This document shows, piece by piece, positions 46,919 to 56,005 of a stretch of 64,000 nt of DNA. Numbering within the stretch: the first letter of the stretch is position 1; each line of letters opens with the position of its first letter. The notes below the pieces were generated by a model that did no database searches, had not been told where the DNA came from, and worked only from the letters and a program-made list of their open reading frames with translations. The stretch lies in contig NZ_CP051167.1 in NCBI RefSeq assembly GCF_012295525.1, positions 4,385,501 through 4,449,500 of the forward strand. Reading direction: 5' to 3'. The position numbers were made by a program, and so were the translations under genes. The stretch comes from Oxynema aestuarii AP17 (GTDB taxonomy: Bacteria > Cyanobacteriota > Cyanobacteriia > Cyanobacteriales > Laspinemataceae).

Positions 46919-47656
46919 CCTGGTAGATCTGACTCTTTCACCTATTGGACGCCATCTCGAACCGAGTGAAACTCCCTTGCTCCTGTTGTTGCGCCCTGGT
47001 TGTCAATCCTTAAAATTCTTGAGCTGGCAAGGGTGCGGGCTACACCAAAGCGAGCGATCGTTTCCTCGGACGAAAAGAAACTTTTCCGGTGTCTCAATTG
47101 TACTTTTGTTTTTATACGGCGCACCCCATCTGTTGCCATCCTAAATCATCCCCCCATTAACTTGTCCATTGGCTCGCGGACAATTTACTTTTTGAGAGGT
47201 TTTGTGAAGCGCCCCTTCCTCGTGGGCGCGCTCGCCGATCGCCGCCGGAATCGCGATCGCTCGTTCGCCCAAATCCTCTCATAGCCATACTTACAGCGCG
47301 CGCTTCCTCTCGATCGGTACCGCCTCGCCCCCGTCCGTATCTGCCAGTCGAGGGAGCCGAACGGGCAGCAAAGTTTTAAGATTTTACCCCCTTCGTCAAC
47401 GGCGATAGATGAGAATTTCCTTCCTCCCTTCCCCCCCGATCGTCCGGACACGATTTGCCGGATCTGGGTTCAAAATACTGATTAAAAATTCCGCGATCGA
47501 AATCATTTTAGCCGCCACGATCGCCCCGCCGCCAACTCGACAACAAAACGGGCGGTTGCCGTCGGTTTTGACTAAGTTTTTTTACATCCGTACTGTCCGC
47601 GAGTTTATTTTGTCAAAATTGTGAGTAGATCTTCGATCGAGACTCAACGTTTTAAC
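46919..47656. other. intergenic region upstream of the NfeD-flotillin operon
   Basis: No convincing gene in about 740 bases. Short open frames on both strands overlap one another and show no conserved features. The region includes divergent promoters for the kinase and the NfeD gene. Confidence 0.5.
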
Positions 47657-48256
47657 ATGAACGCGATCTATACCATTTGCTTTGTTGTCGGCGGAGTGTT
47701 CGTCGCTTTGGGGGCGATCGCGGGGTTAGATGGAGTCGAGTTCGGCATCGAATTCGATCCGGATTTAGAACTCAAAGAGGGAACCACTGCCGACGGATCG
47801 CAAGCCAGCGACGCCCGAAGCCATTGGCTTCAAACCCTCGTCAGTTTGCCCTTTTCTAGCCTCAAATTTTGGACGTTTGGCAGTTGTTTTTTCGGTTTGA
47901 GCGGACTGGTACTCTCCAGACTCAACCCCGGCTTACCGGGGACGGTCGTCTTCCTCGTGGCGATCGCCGTCGGTCTGCTGTGCGGTTCGGCGATCGCCTG
48001 GATCCTGCGCTACTTGCAGCGATCGCAAGCCGATAGCCTCGTGCGTCCCGAAGACCTCATGGGTCGGTCGGCGATCGTCGAAATACCGTTCGATCGCGAC
48101 AGCAAAGGAAAAGTCAATCTCAAGATCAAAGGAACTTCACTCTCGTTAAGCGCTTATACCGACAGCGATCGCGCCTTTTCCCGAGGCGATCGCACCTTCA
48201 TTATCGGCATGAAAAACAGCACGGTCTGGGTCGTGCCATCGGAAGAAGGAGAATAA
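47657..48256 (+). CDS. NfeD-like membrane protein (flotillin partner)
   Basis: 199 residues from MNAIYTICFVVGGVFV; the frame is open 12 codons further. Membrane helices are at about 3-20, 70-85 and 95-120 (VVFLVAIAVGLLCGSAIAWI). The C-terminal 70 residues form a small beta-rich domain (LMGRSAIVEIPFDRDSKGKVNLKI) that fits the OB-fold of NfeD/YuaF. No protease domain is present. In other bacteria NfeD short forms partner with flotillins to organise membrane microdomains. It is first in a three-gene operon, 47 nt before the first flotillin. Confidence 0.75.
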   Translation: MNAIYTICFVVGGVFVALGAIAGLDGVEFGIEFDPDLELKEGTTADGSQASDARSHWLQTLVSLPFSSLKFWTFGSCFFGLSGLVLSRLNPGLPGTVVFLVAIAVGLLCGSAIAWILRYLQRSQADSLVRPEDLMGRSAIVEIPFDRDSKGKVNLKIKGTSLSLSAYTDSDRAFSRGDRTFIIGMKNSTVWVVPSEEGE

Positions 48257-48303
48257 CCGATCGCCAGTCGAAAGTTTACGATTAACAATTCTCCCTAACA
48301 ACA

Positions 48304-49665
48304 ATGATTCAACAAATTGATAACGATCGATCCCAATGGATTGAAATCGCCCAAGTCGGACGAGAAAACGTCAGTTCTGGAGAAAAAAGCCAATTTCAAC
48401 AAGACCTCGAAACGGCTTTACCGATCGCCGGAAGCATTTTTTTTGCCTTATTATTCATCTGGTTTCTCAACACCTTTCTGTCTATTTGCAAACCCAATGA
48501 AATTCTAATTTTATCCGGCTTCAAACGACGCACCAAACACGGCACCGTCGGCTATCGGGTTATTTTTGGCGGGCGGGCGATCCGCATCCCGATCTTAGAA
48601 ACCGTCAAGCGCATGGACTTGACCACGATGCCGATTCCCGTCGAAGTCAAAAACGCCTATTCCAAAGGGGGAACCCCCCTGCAAATTCAGGCGATCGCCA
48701 ACGTCAAAATCGCCAGCGATCCCGAGATCGTCGGCAACGCGATCGAACGCTTTCTCGACCGTTCCCGCACCGAAGTCGCCCGAGTCGCCCGCGAAACCCT
48801 CGAAGGTAACTTGCGTGGCGTCGTCGCCACCCTCACCCCGGAACAACTCAACGAAGACCGTCTCGAATTTGCCGAACGCATCGCCGCCGACGTCCGCGAC
48901 GACCTCGCCAAATTAGGCTTGCAACTCGATACCCTCAAAATCCAAAGCGTCTCCGACGAAGTAGACTATCTCAACTCCATCGGTCGCCGCCAAATTGCCG
49001 CGATCGTCCGCGATGCCGAAATTGCCGAATCCGACGCCAAAGGAGAAGCCGATCGCGTCGAAGCCCAGTGCGAACGTCAGTCGGAAGTCGCCAAAACCCA
49101 AGCCCAAACCTCGATCCAGCAAAAACAAAACGAACTGAGAAAGATTCAAGCCGAACTCGAACAGCAGGCGCGATCGGAAGAAGAACGCACGATCGCCGCC
49201 GCCAAAGAAGCCCGCGCCAAAGCCGAACAACTCCTGCAACAAGTGCGCGCCGAACTCGAACGTCTCCGTCTCGAAGCCGACGAGGTACTCCCCGCCGACG
49301 CCCGCCGTTTGGCCCGCGAACTGCAAGCACGCGGCGAAGCCGCCAGTTTGGCCGAAAATGCCAAAGCTGCAGCCCAAGTTAACGATATGTTCTCCGAAAT
49401 TTGGCGCGAAGCCGGAGCCGATGCCTCCGAAGTCTTTCTCTTACAACAGATCGAAATGGTCTTGCGTCAGGCGTCGCAAATTCCTCAAAAAGTTCACTTA
49501 AAAGAAATTAACGTCATCGACAACGGCGATGGCAAAACGATCGCCAGTCTCGTCAACGCCTATCCCGAAATGGTCCGCCAATTCCTCGATCGCGTCGATC
49601 GCACTCTCGGGATCGACGTGATGGGAACCCTCAACCACGTCCAGTCCGACCGCAGCGAATCTTAA
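48304..49665 (+). CDS. flotillin-like SPFH protein 1
   Basis: A 453-residue protein. One N-terminal membrane segment (about 43-62, IFFALLFIWFLNTFLSI) is followed by the SPFH domain (65-230; NEILILSGFKRRTKHGTVGY, GGRAIRIPILETVKRMDL, EVKNAYSKGGTPLQIQAIAN). A long coiled coil rich in Glu/Ala/Arg (230-370) and the flotillin tail complete it. It should oligomerise at the plasma or thylakoid membrane. The next gene is a paralogue 14 nt downstream; the two may form mixed complexes with the NfeD-like protein. Confidence 0.9.
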   Translation: MIQQIDNDRSQWIEIAQVGRENVSSGEKSQFQQDLETALPIAGSIFFALLFIWFLNTFLSICKPNEILILSGFKRRTKHGTVGYRVIFGGRAIRIPILETVKRMDLTTMPIPVEVKNAYSKGGTPLQIQAIANVKIASDPEIVGNAIERFLDRSRTEVARVARETLEGNLRGVVATLTPEQLNEDRLEFAERIAADVRDDLAKLGLQLDTLKIQSVSDEVDYLNSIGRRQIAAIVRDAEIAESDAKGEADRVEAQCERQSEVAKTQAQTSIQQKQNELRKIQAELEQQARSEEERTIAAAKEARAKAEQLLQQVRAELERLRLEADEVLPADARRLARELQARGEAASLAENAKAAAQVNDMFSEIWREAGADASEVFLLQQIEMVLRQASQIPQKVHLKEINVIDNGDGKTIASLVNAYPEMVRQFLDRVDRTLGIDVMGTLNHVQSDRSES

Positions 49666-49679
49666 ACGAGAATTCAATC

Positions 49680-51239
49680 ATGGAAATTATCATCGCCGTT
49701 GTCGTTGGCACTCCCCTGCTCGCCCTCGGCTTGGGGACGTTCGTCATCCGCAACTTATATTACATCTGTCAGCCGAGCGAAGTGCTGATTTTCGCAGGTA
49801 GTTCCCGCCGTCTCCCCAACGGTCGCCGCGTCGGCTACCGACTGGTCAAAGGCGGCAGCAGTCTGCGCGTTCCGTTGATGGAAAAGACGTTCAAAATGGA
49901 TTTGAGCAATACGATCGTCGAGTTGCGCGTCACCAATGCTTACTCGAAAGGGGGGATTCCTTTAAATGTGGAAGGGGTCGCCAATATTAAAATTGCCGGG
50001 GAACAACCGACTATTGACAACGCGATCGAGCGCTTGTTGGGGAAAACCCGTCAGGAAATTGAAAGAATCGCCCAAGAAACCCTTGAAGGCAATTTGCGCG
50101 GCGTCCTGGCGTCGTTGACCCCGGAACAAGTCAACGAGGATAAGATTGCGTTTGCCAAAAGTTTGCTCGACGAAGCCGAGGAAGATTTGGAAAAACTCGG
50201 GTTAGTGCTCGATAATTTGCAAATTCAAAATATTTCCGACGAAGTGGGTTATCTCGACTCCATCGGGCGCCAACAAAGTGCGGAACTGGTTCGCGACGCC
50301 CGCATTGCCGAAGCCCAAGCTCGCGCCGCCTCGGCGATTCGCACGGCGGAAAACGACCGGGTGACGGCGATCGAGCGGATCGAGCGGGATTTGGAAATTT
50401 TCCGCGCCGAAGCCGAACGGCGGGTGCAAGATGCGATGACGAAACGCTTGGCCCTGGTCGCGGAAGCGGAAGCGGAAATCGGTTCGGAAGTGGCGCGCAC
50501 TCAGGCGGAGGTGGCGGTCCAGCGCGAACGGATCGAGCAGGTCAAGCAGCAGTTGCAGGCGGATGTGGTCGCTCCGGCGGAGGCCCAGTGCAAGCGCGCG
50601 ATCGCCGAAGCGAAGGGGAATGCGGCGCAGATCGTGGAAGACGGCAAGGCCCAAGCGTTGGGGACGAAGCGCCTGACCCAATCGTGGCAAGCTGCCGGAC
50701 CGAAAGCCCGGGAAATCTTTCTCTATCAGAAGTTGGAAGTGCTGTTGAAAACGATCGCCGACACGGTTCCCGAGGTGGAGGTGGACAAGGTGACGGCGAT
50801 CGATTCTCGTCATGGTAATAATGCGGCTAAAATTGCTTCGTTTCTAGAACAGGTGCGATCGGCGACGGGGGTGGATGTCGGGCGCGCAGTGGCTCAGATC
50901 GGCGATCGCGCCCCCTCTTCCCCAACGGCGATCGGGTCGGATGGGGTACTCTCCCTCGCCTCCGAACCGGGAAGCCGATCGCCCGCCTCGTCGGTCAGTT
51001 ACGAACAGGCCCTGCGATCGCAAGTCCGGCAGTTGCTCGGTAAAGTGGCGGCCCAAACGTCCAATCTCCAGGAAGTCGAAGGGGCGATCGAGGCTGAAAT
51101 TCGCAAGAATCCAACGTTAAAACGTAATTTACGCCAAGTTTTGAAGCGCGGCGGTACCCCGGCCCTCAAGGCGTTGTTCGACGATCCGAATTTACAAGTC
51201 TCGGTCACCCTCCTCGCCGCCTGGATCGAGTCGGATTGA
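49680..51239 (+). CDS. flotillin-like SPFH protein 2
   Basis: A 519-residue protein. Membrane helix at residues 2-25 (IIIAVVVGTPLLALGLGTF), SPFH domain with SEVLIFAGSSRRLPNGRRVGY and VTNAYSKGGIPLNVEGVANI, coiled coil (about 200-330). There is a C-terminal extension of about 110 residues not found in flotillin 1, partly low-complexity then helical (YEQALRSQVRQLLGKVAAQ; EAEIRKNPTLKRNLRQVLKR). It is closely related to the preceding gene and clearly from an old tandem duplication. The extension may bind partners; this is inference. Confidence 0.9.
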   Translation: MEIIIAVVVGTPLLALGLGTFVIRNLYYICQPSEVLIFAGSSRRLPNGRRVGYRLVKGGSSLRVPLMEKTFKMDLSNTIVELRVTNAYSKGGIPLNVEGVANIKIAGEQPTIDNAIERLLGKTRQEIERIAQETLEGNLRGVLASLTPEQVNEDKIAFAKSLLDEAEEDLEKLGLVLDNLQIQNISDEVGYLDSIGRQQSAELVRDARIAEAQARAASAIRTAENDRVTAIERIERDLEIFRAEAERRVQDAMTKRLALVAEAEAEIGSEVARTQAEVAVQRERIEQVKQQLQADVVAPAEAQCKRAIAEAKGNAAQIVEDGKAQALGTKRLTQSWQAAGPKAREIFLYQKLEVLLKTIADTVPEVEVDKVTAIDSRHGNNAAKIASFLEQVRSATGVDVGRAVAQIGDRAPSSPTAIGSDGVLSLASEPGSRSPASSVSYEQALRSQVRQLLGKVAAQTSNLQEVEGAIEAEIRKNPTLKRNLRQVLKRGGTPALKALFDDPNLQVSVTLLAAWIESD

Positions 51240-51269
51240 GTCGGTCGTTTTTTCAGTTGGTTTTCAAGC

Positions 51270-51300
51270 GGCGATCGCCCTTTCACCGAGGGCGATCGCC
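51270..51300. terminator. bidirectional terminator built from two HIP1 copies
   Basis: GGCGATCGCCCT and AGGGCGATCGCC form a perfect 12-bp stem around a 7-base loop. On the plus strand TCTGTTATTTTTC follows; on the minus strand a run of A precedes TTTTTT at 51248-51253. It sits between the converging flotillin 2 gene and the small hypothetical gene. Confidence 0.7.
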
Positions 51301-51319
51301 TCTGTTATTTTTCTGCGAT

Positions 51320-51829
51320 TTATCGCTGGATTAACGAGTGAGAAAGCTGTCGCGCGATCGCCTCGTACAATTGCCGCGCGATCGCCGCTTTTTTCACCTC
51401 TTCTTCCCTCACCATTCGATTCAATTCAGCATCCGACAATCCCCACACTTTACATTCAAAACTCGCATTCAAGCGCTTCCCACTCGGACGAATCATCGCC
51501 CAACGACAATGGGGCAGAATTTTAGTTAAAAAGGCTCGTGCTTCTCCCCGGGTGGCAAACCCGAAATAGTCCACCCAACGGCGCCCCGCAGCACTCAACG
51601 ACACCGCACGATCGCCCCATTCCACGCGTTGCCATCGGTCTGGATGCGGACACTGAGCCATCAGCTCTTGCCACGCCGTCAGCAACCGCGCGAGTTCGGC
51701 TTTTTTTAAGGTTTTCCAACGGGCAGGATAACCGATGATTTTCTCGACCATTGCCGGGGAAAAGACTTCCCCTTTTTGTTGCGCTTCAATCCCTTTGATT
51801 CCCTTGATATACTCTTGTCGAGATCGCAT
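51320..51829 (-). CDS. cyanobacterial hypothetical protein
   Basis: 169 residues from ATG 51829 (a TTG two codons earlier is in frame). MRSRQEYIKGIKGIEAQQKG leads to FSPAMVEKIIGYPARWKTLKKAELARLLTAW, then a compact domain with WVDYFGFATRGEARAFLTKILPHCRWAMIRPSGKR. No known motif, signal or membrane segment. Basic and globular; function unknown. HIP1 sites inside argue it is a long-time resident. Confidence 0.7.
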   Translation of the reverse strand: MRSRQEYIKGIKGIEAQQKGEVFSPAMVEKIIGYPARWKTLKKAELARLLTAWQELMAQCPHPDRWQRVEWGDRAVSLSAAGRRWVDYFGFATRGEARAFLTKILPHCRWAMIRPSGKRLNASFECKVWGLSDAELNRMVREEEVKKAAIARQLYEAIARQLSHSLIQR

Positions 51830-52661
51830 TTTCAAGGTGATTTCCTGAGAAGTTAACTGTTTATATTATAGCGTTTTAGTCGAGCTTCTGCCCAGTTTTC
51901 AGTCCTTTTATTTACACTACTTTTCACGATTTATTTGCATTTTAAAAACCGCGATCGCGATCGCCCGATCTCCCCTGTGGGGTGGGAGCCGTTAGGGGAG
52001 AGACTCCGTAGTAATACGGGGGCAATTTCGGGGAGGAGTGGCAACAGGGCAGATGCGGCGATCGCCCTCGTATTTTCCCGGAGAACATAGTTATTCCCCT
52101 GAAACTAGCAAACTAGAGAGGGCATCGGACTATCTGTAAACCGAGCGACCCTCGCAGTACAGCTCAAGTATAGACGATCGCCAGAGACGAGCGATTCAAA
52201 ATTCGATGTTTTCCTTTAAATACAGGCTTTTTAGCGTCTTTTATCGTGAGTTACATGGCGCCGGATGTCGCGACACAAGCGAGACGCCCACCTCACTCGC
52301 CTTTCCCGAAGCGGGCGACTTCCCCAAGACGATCCGAGCAACTGTTGAGATTTCTTGCAGGAAGCCTCTCCCTTGACAATCGGCGATCGCCCCAGTTTAA
52401 CGGGGTTTGCGCCCCTCCCCCTTCACCAAAACTTTAAAAACCAGCAAATCAGTGTGAAGATTCCAAGAAAACGGCATTTAGGCATAGACATCTCCGTGAG
52501 ATTACGTAAGATTGACATCAATCAGGGCGATCGCTCACCCGAGTTGAGTTCCGATTCACTCTCGTGAGTCCTCAAGGCTAACTCAAAGCCAACCACTCAA
52601 ATGCCAATTAGCCAAAACCTTTTTTATCGCCTCTTTAGTAATAACCTTCAATTTTGGAGTG
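51830..52661. other. 830-bp gap before the sugar transferase gene
   Basis: No gene is supported. Near 52004-52040 ACTCC and GGAGT could close a structured stretch, but I do not recognise a riboswitch class. The right half is probably a long leader/promoter for the transferase gene. HIP1 sites occur throughout. Confidence 0.45.
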
Positions 52662-53318
52662 ATGAGGACAATGACGGATTCTTGCTTACAACTCGTTGAT
52701 TATCGCAACGCTCATCCTTCTGCCTACTCTATCTTCAAGCGGGCGATCGATATTTTAGGGAGCCTCGTCGGTCTGTTCTTCTTAGCTCTCATTTTCATCC
52801 CGATCGCCCTCGCCATCACCCTCGAAAACCCCGGCCCCGTTTTTTACAGTCAAGAACGGTACGGACTCCAAGGAAAACGGTTCAAAATTTATAAATTTCG
52901 GTCGATGGTGACCAACGCCGACCAATTAAAAAACAAAGTTAAAAACGAAGCCAAAGGCTTGATTTTTAAAAACGAAAACGATCCGCGAGTCACTCGGGTG
53001 GGGCGCTTTTTACGCCAAACCAGCCTCGACGAAATCCCTCAATTTTGGAATGTCTTTCTCGGAGAAATGAGCTTGGTCGGAACCCGTCCGCCAACTGCCG
53101 ATGAAGTCAAGCATTACAACGACCATCACTGGCGTCGTTTAGATGTCAAACCCGGTATTACCGGAGAGTGGCAAGTCAGTGGTCGTTCTAATATCAAAGA
53201 TTTCGATCAAATTGTCGCCTTAGATTTGCAATATCAAACCCGTTGGCATCCTCTCTACGACTTGTCGATTATTCTCAAAACGTTTCAGGTCGTTTTTGCT
53301 CGGGTTGGAGCTTGTTAA
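52662..53318 (+). CDS. undecaprenyl-phosphate sugar phosphotransferase (bacterial sugar transferase)
   Basis: 218 residues from ATG 52662; GTG 52659 and ATG 52671 are also in frame. It transfers a sugar-1-phosphate to a lipid carrier at the cytoplasmic membrane, the first step of polysaccharide assembly. One membrane segment (about 32-55, ILGSLVGLFFLALIFIPIAL). Then NPGPVFYSQERYGLQGKRFK, YKFRSMVTNADQLK, TRVGRFLRQTSLDEIPQFWN, GEMSLVGTRPPTADEV and KPGITGEWQVSGRS. It lacks the four-helix N-terminus of WbaP, so it is the minimal monotopic form. It is a lone gene; no other polysaccharide genes are nearby. Confidence 0.93.
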   Translation: MRTMTDSCLQLVDYRNAHPSAYSIFKRAIDILGSLVGLFFLALIFIPIALAITLENPGPVFYSQERYGLQGKRFKIYKFRSMVTNADQLKNKVKNEAKGLIFKNENDPRVTRVGRFLRQTSLDEIPQFWNVFLGEMSLVGTRPPTADEVKHYNDHHWRRLDVKPGITGEWQVSGRSNIKDFDQIVALDLQYQTRWHPLYDLSIILKTFQVVFARVGAC

Positions 53319-53843
53319 TCACTCAGTTAAGCGATTGGGAAAGAGCGCAATGCGGATTTACTAGAGATTTGCGAAATACATGTTGACTACAGGGGAGCTC
53401 ATCTTAAACGATTGCCTCCCCTTTCTTTGTGGGTAGTCATTTCAATTTTTCAATTAAGGTCGATCCAATCGCCATCGATGACGAAATTTATACAATATCT
53501 GGGGATCGCTTTTATTCGAACTGGCTATACTTTCTTCAATCCTGCGATCGCGCGAAGCTGAAGAAACAGCAAGCGTACACCCGATCGTTTCAACCCCAAA
53601 CGCCGACGATGTAGAGACTTCGATGTTTGAGGTTCGTTTGAGAGTCGTTGAAGCGGAGTGCGAACCCTGGCAAGCCAATAACAAGCATCTCAAAATTTGC
53701 CGATCTAGGTTGAGACCTCAGAAGGTTTAATCTTTCTACAAATCCTAAGATAGTGATTGTATTTTATTCCCTATCCATCGGAAATTGAGCGATCGCCTGT
53801 CAACTCCAGTCTCCTCAATCGAATGGAGTTAAACCCGAGACCT
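53319..53843. other. intergenic region with dispersed-repeat copy
   Basis: No gene is supported. The region holds repeat copy 2 (53451-53487) and disordered open frames without codon bias. Confidence 0.45.
53451..53487. repeat. 37-bp dispersed repeat, copy 2
   Basis: It matches 4644-4680 at 34 of 37 positions. Just upstream TAGTCATTTCAATTT recurs inverted next to the first copy. About 12 bases after the repeat CAATATCTG follows, also found after copy 1 but about 115 bases away. Confidence 0.7.
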
Positions 53844-54053
53844 TCAACACACTTGATAAGATTGGCAAATACTGTAAACAATTTTGTCATCGATCGACTT
53901 GGCTGCCAAGGCAAATACAGTGCGAACCGTATCCGGCGAGAGATGCGGATATTGTTCGCGGACTTGCTTTTGAGTCCAGCCCACGGCATACAAATGCAGA
54001 ATTAAATCAACAGAAACGAGCCGATCTTTGACCTTGGCATCTTCCACAATCAT
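53844..54053 (-). CDS. small DUF433-like (antitoxin-like) protein, possibly decayed at the start
   Basis: 69 residues from ATG 54053. VSVDLILHLYAVGWTQKQVREQYPHLSPDTVRTVFALAA matches the DUF433 pattern of a small helix-turn-helix-like fold often found in toxin-antitoxin modules. In-frame codons continue upstream as AIAEKYLDPEVQ with no start before a stop near 54120, so the original N-terminus may be lost. The C-terminus (SICQSYQVC) is not conserved-looking. No toxin gene is seen beside it. Confidence 0.45.
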   Translation of the reverse strand: MIVEDAKVKDRLVSVDLILHLYAVGWTQKQVREQYPHLSPDTVRTVFALAAKSIDDKIVYSICQSYQVC

Positions 54054-54700
54054 TTGAACCTCCGGATCGAGATATTTTTCAGCGATCGCGCCATCATCAC
54101 CATGATGGCATATGATTCACTCCGATTATAAGTCGAACCTTTTCAATGACAAATCATCCTTAAGAATGAAGTTTGAATTGACGAGAGGGGCATAAATTTA
54201 TATCTCGTGGAAGAATTGAAAATCCAACCATTTGTTCTCATTTTATCGAGCTACTCGTGCAGGTAAAATGGGACGAACGCTCGCAGATAAGGGACTCGGG
54301 GAAATCGGAGCAAGTTGGGTACGGTGGCGAACCCCTCTCAACTCCCTCGACTCGCTCGCAGCGTAGACCCGGTTCAATTCGGAGACCCTTATCGGTAGCT
54401 ATCGTGCGAGTCATCCTTATTATCTACGGTCGATCTGGAATCGACGCCCCCTGTCGGCTAAAATTTGTCAAAAATTTGAACTAGACCCACTGGCTTCATG
54501 AAATTAATATAAAATAGGCAGCAAAATAGAAACCGCCTGGAATCAAAGAGGGCGATCGCCGTTGGTTGAAAGAGTCTTAACTCCCAATTTACGCAGTTAG
54601 ACCGTCAACCCCAACGAGAGGTTCCCGACGCGATCGCGTCCCGTGCAAAGATCCGGCGATCGAATCGTCAATCCCCGGCCCCCTCTTACGCTTTAGGAGT
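54054..54700. other. 650-bp region without recognisable gene
   Basis: No gene or RNA was recognised. A stretch near 54370-54400 (CCCGGTTCAATTCGG) looks superficially like a tRNA T-arm but no cloverleaf can be drawn. Confidence 0.45.
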
Positions 54701-55522
54701 TCATCGTTGCACCAAAGCACGGCGTCGCATCCATAGAGCGATCGCGCCCAGAAAGAGCATACCCATCACGCCAGCTAATGGATTATTCCCCAATCCGGTC
54801 ACCCACCCGGGTACTCTTCCGGAATAATTTAAAAGTTGACCTGTATTGACAATGTAATAGCCCCAGACCAAACCGCCGTGAAAGCCCATCGGCAGACCCA
54901 AAAGCCCGCCACTGCTGTGTTTCGCCCAAACCAACGTCGCCCCCAACAACACCAACCCGGGAAACGCCGGTAAATTCTCGACGATCGCCTCCCACGGCTT
55001 GATAAAATGCAGCATGGCGAAAATCGTCGCATTTGCCCATAACGCCGTATTCGCCCGGTAATCTCGTTCCAACTCGTCGAGTAACCACCCACGAAACAGC
55101 AATTCCTCAGCAAATCCGACCGCCGAAGCCACCAACAGACCCTCTACAACCGTCTGAATTAAATTCCCCGGCGGCGGGTTCCACGCCAACCAACCGACGA
55201 CTCCTTCCAACAGTAACAGCAGGCTCAAACTCACCAAACCCGCCAACAAACCGCTTCCCCAATCCCGTCCAAAACGCGGGGAAAACTGCAACCCGTAGCG
55301 GTGTAAAACCCTTGAAATCCCGTAAACCCGACGGCCCCAGAAACGGGCTAAAACGATAAACTCGGCATAAAGGGCACTCATGCTCAAAATGCTTTGCCAA
55401 TTGGGATCGCCGACAAAGCGATAAATCGGAACCGCAAAAGGGATCCACAGAAGTAGTAAGGTCAACACGAACAGCGCCAGCCTTGCGGCGATCGGATACT
55501 TCGCGAGGCTAGTCCATTGCAT
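54701..55522 (-). CDS. CPBP-family intramembrane metalloprotease (CAAX/Abi)
   Basis: 273 residues with about seven hydrophobic segments. Conserved motif 1 is GFAEELLFRGWLLDEL (Glu-Glu and Arg, near 138-150). Motif 2 is ATIFAMLHFIKPWEAI (His), motif 3 is MGFHGGLVWGYYIV (His). These are the metal-binding and catalytic positions of the CPBP family of membrane proteases. Substrate unknown. clpS lies 17 nt upstream on the same strand, so both are likely one transcript. Confidence 0.9.
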   Translation of the reverse strand: MQWTSLAKYPIAARLALFVLTLLLLWIPFAVPIYRFVGDPNWQSILSMSALYAEFIVLARFWGRRVYGISRVLHRYGLQFSPRFGRDWGSGLLAGLVSLSLLLLLEGVVGWLAWNPPPGNLIQTVVEGLLVASAVGFAEELLFRGWLLDELERDYRANTALWANATIFAMLHFIKPWEAIVENLPAFPGLVLLGATLVWAKHSSGGLLGLPMGFHGGLVWGYYIVNTGQLLNYSGRVPGWVTGLGNNPLAGVMGMLFLGAIALWMRRRALVQR

Positions 55523-55539
55523 TCGGGATCTCCGCCACC

Positions 55540-55827
55540 TTATTCATCCGGTTCGATCGTGCTAGTCAAGCCGTGATTTTTCAACGTCTCGCAGTAGAAT
55601 TCGGCGGGTTCCAACGCACAAGTAATCACTAAAGCCAGTCCGTTCGTGTGAGCTTCCATCATGATGCTCACCGCTTGAGGTTGAGTCAGACTCGGTACCG
55701 TTTGTAACAAAACCTGCACCACGTATTCCATCGGGTTGAAATCGTCATTATGGAGTAAAACCCGATAGCGGGGTGCATTTTTGCGGACCGTTGAAGTTGA
55801 ACGCTTTTCAATGGTCTCGACTGACAC
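55540..55827 (-). CDS. clpS: ATP-dependent Clp protease adaptor ClpS
   Basis: 95 residues from a GTG start. It delivers N-degron proteins to ClpAP/ClpCP. RYRVLLHNDDFNPMEYVVQVL (the Asn-Asp pair binding the N-end residue) and AHTNGLALVITCALEPAEFYCETL are intact. Two ClpS forms occur in cyanobacteria; which one this is was not decided. It is followed after 17 nt by the CPBP protease gene. Confidence 0.96.
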   Translation of the reverse strand: MSVETIEKRSTSTVRKNAPRYRVLLHNDDFNPMEYVVQVLLQTVPSLTQPQAVSIMMEAHTNGLALVITCALEPAEFYCETLKNHGLTSTIEPDE

Positions 55828-56005
55828 GATTTTATCCTCTTCTCAACTCAATCAAAATGGCTCGATCGAAATGACTCGATCGAAATGGCAATAAACGCGC
55901 TCTAGGAGTGGGCGATCGCCGATAACGCGGAGTCTTTTAATTCATAGTAGTTTACAAAGTTCTGGAAAGAACGGCAAGGCGATCGCCCTTCCCTCGTCCT
56001 TCCCC

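Noticed and set aside
47000-47284. 94-codon plus-strand frame upstream of the NfeD gene
   Set aside because: There is no ribosome binding site, recognisable motif or codon bias, and a competing frame overlaps on the minus strand.
48913-49377. Long open frames antisense to the flotillin genes
   Set aside because: They mirror the Glu/Ala/Arg-rich coiled coil and have no independent signal.
52004-52040. Possible riboswitch before the sugar transferase (ACTCC/GGAGT closing stem)
   Set aside because: No conserved core of the c-di-GMP, cobalamin or SAM classes could be recognised, and the distance to the gene is over 600 bases.
53454-53693. 79-codon minus-strand frame across the dispersed repeat
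   Set aside because: It is Ser/Thr-rich text without motifs. The repeated segment itself, not a protein, is what recurs elsewhere.
54240-54440. tRNA-like text (CCCGGTTCAATTCGG)
   Set aside because: The T-stem would have only three pairs, and no acceptor, D or anticodon arms can be drawn around it on either strand.
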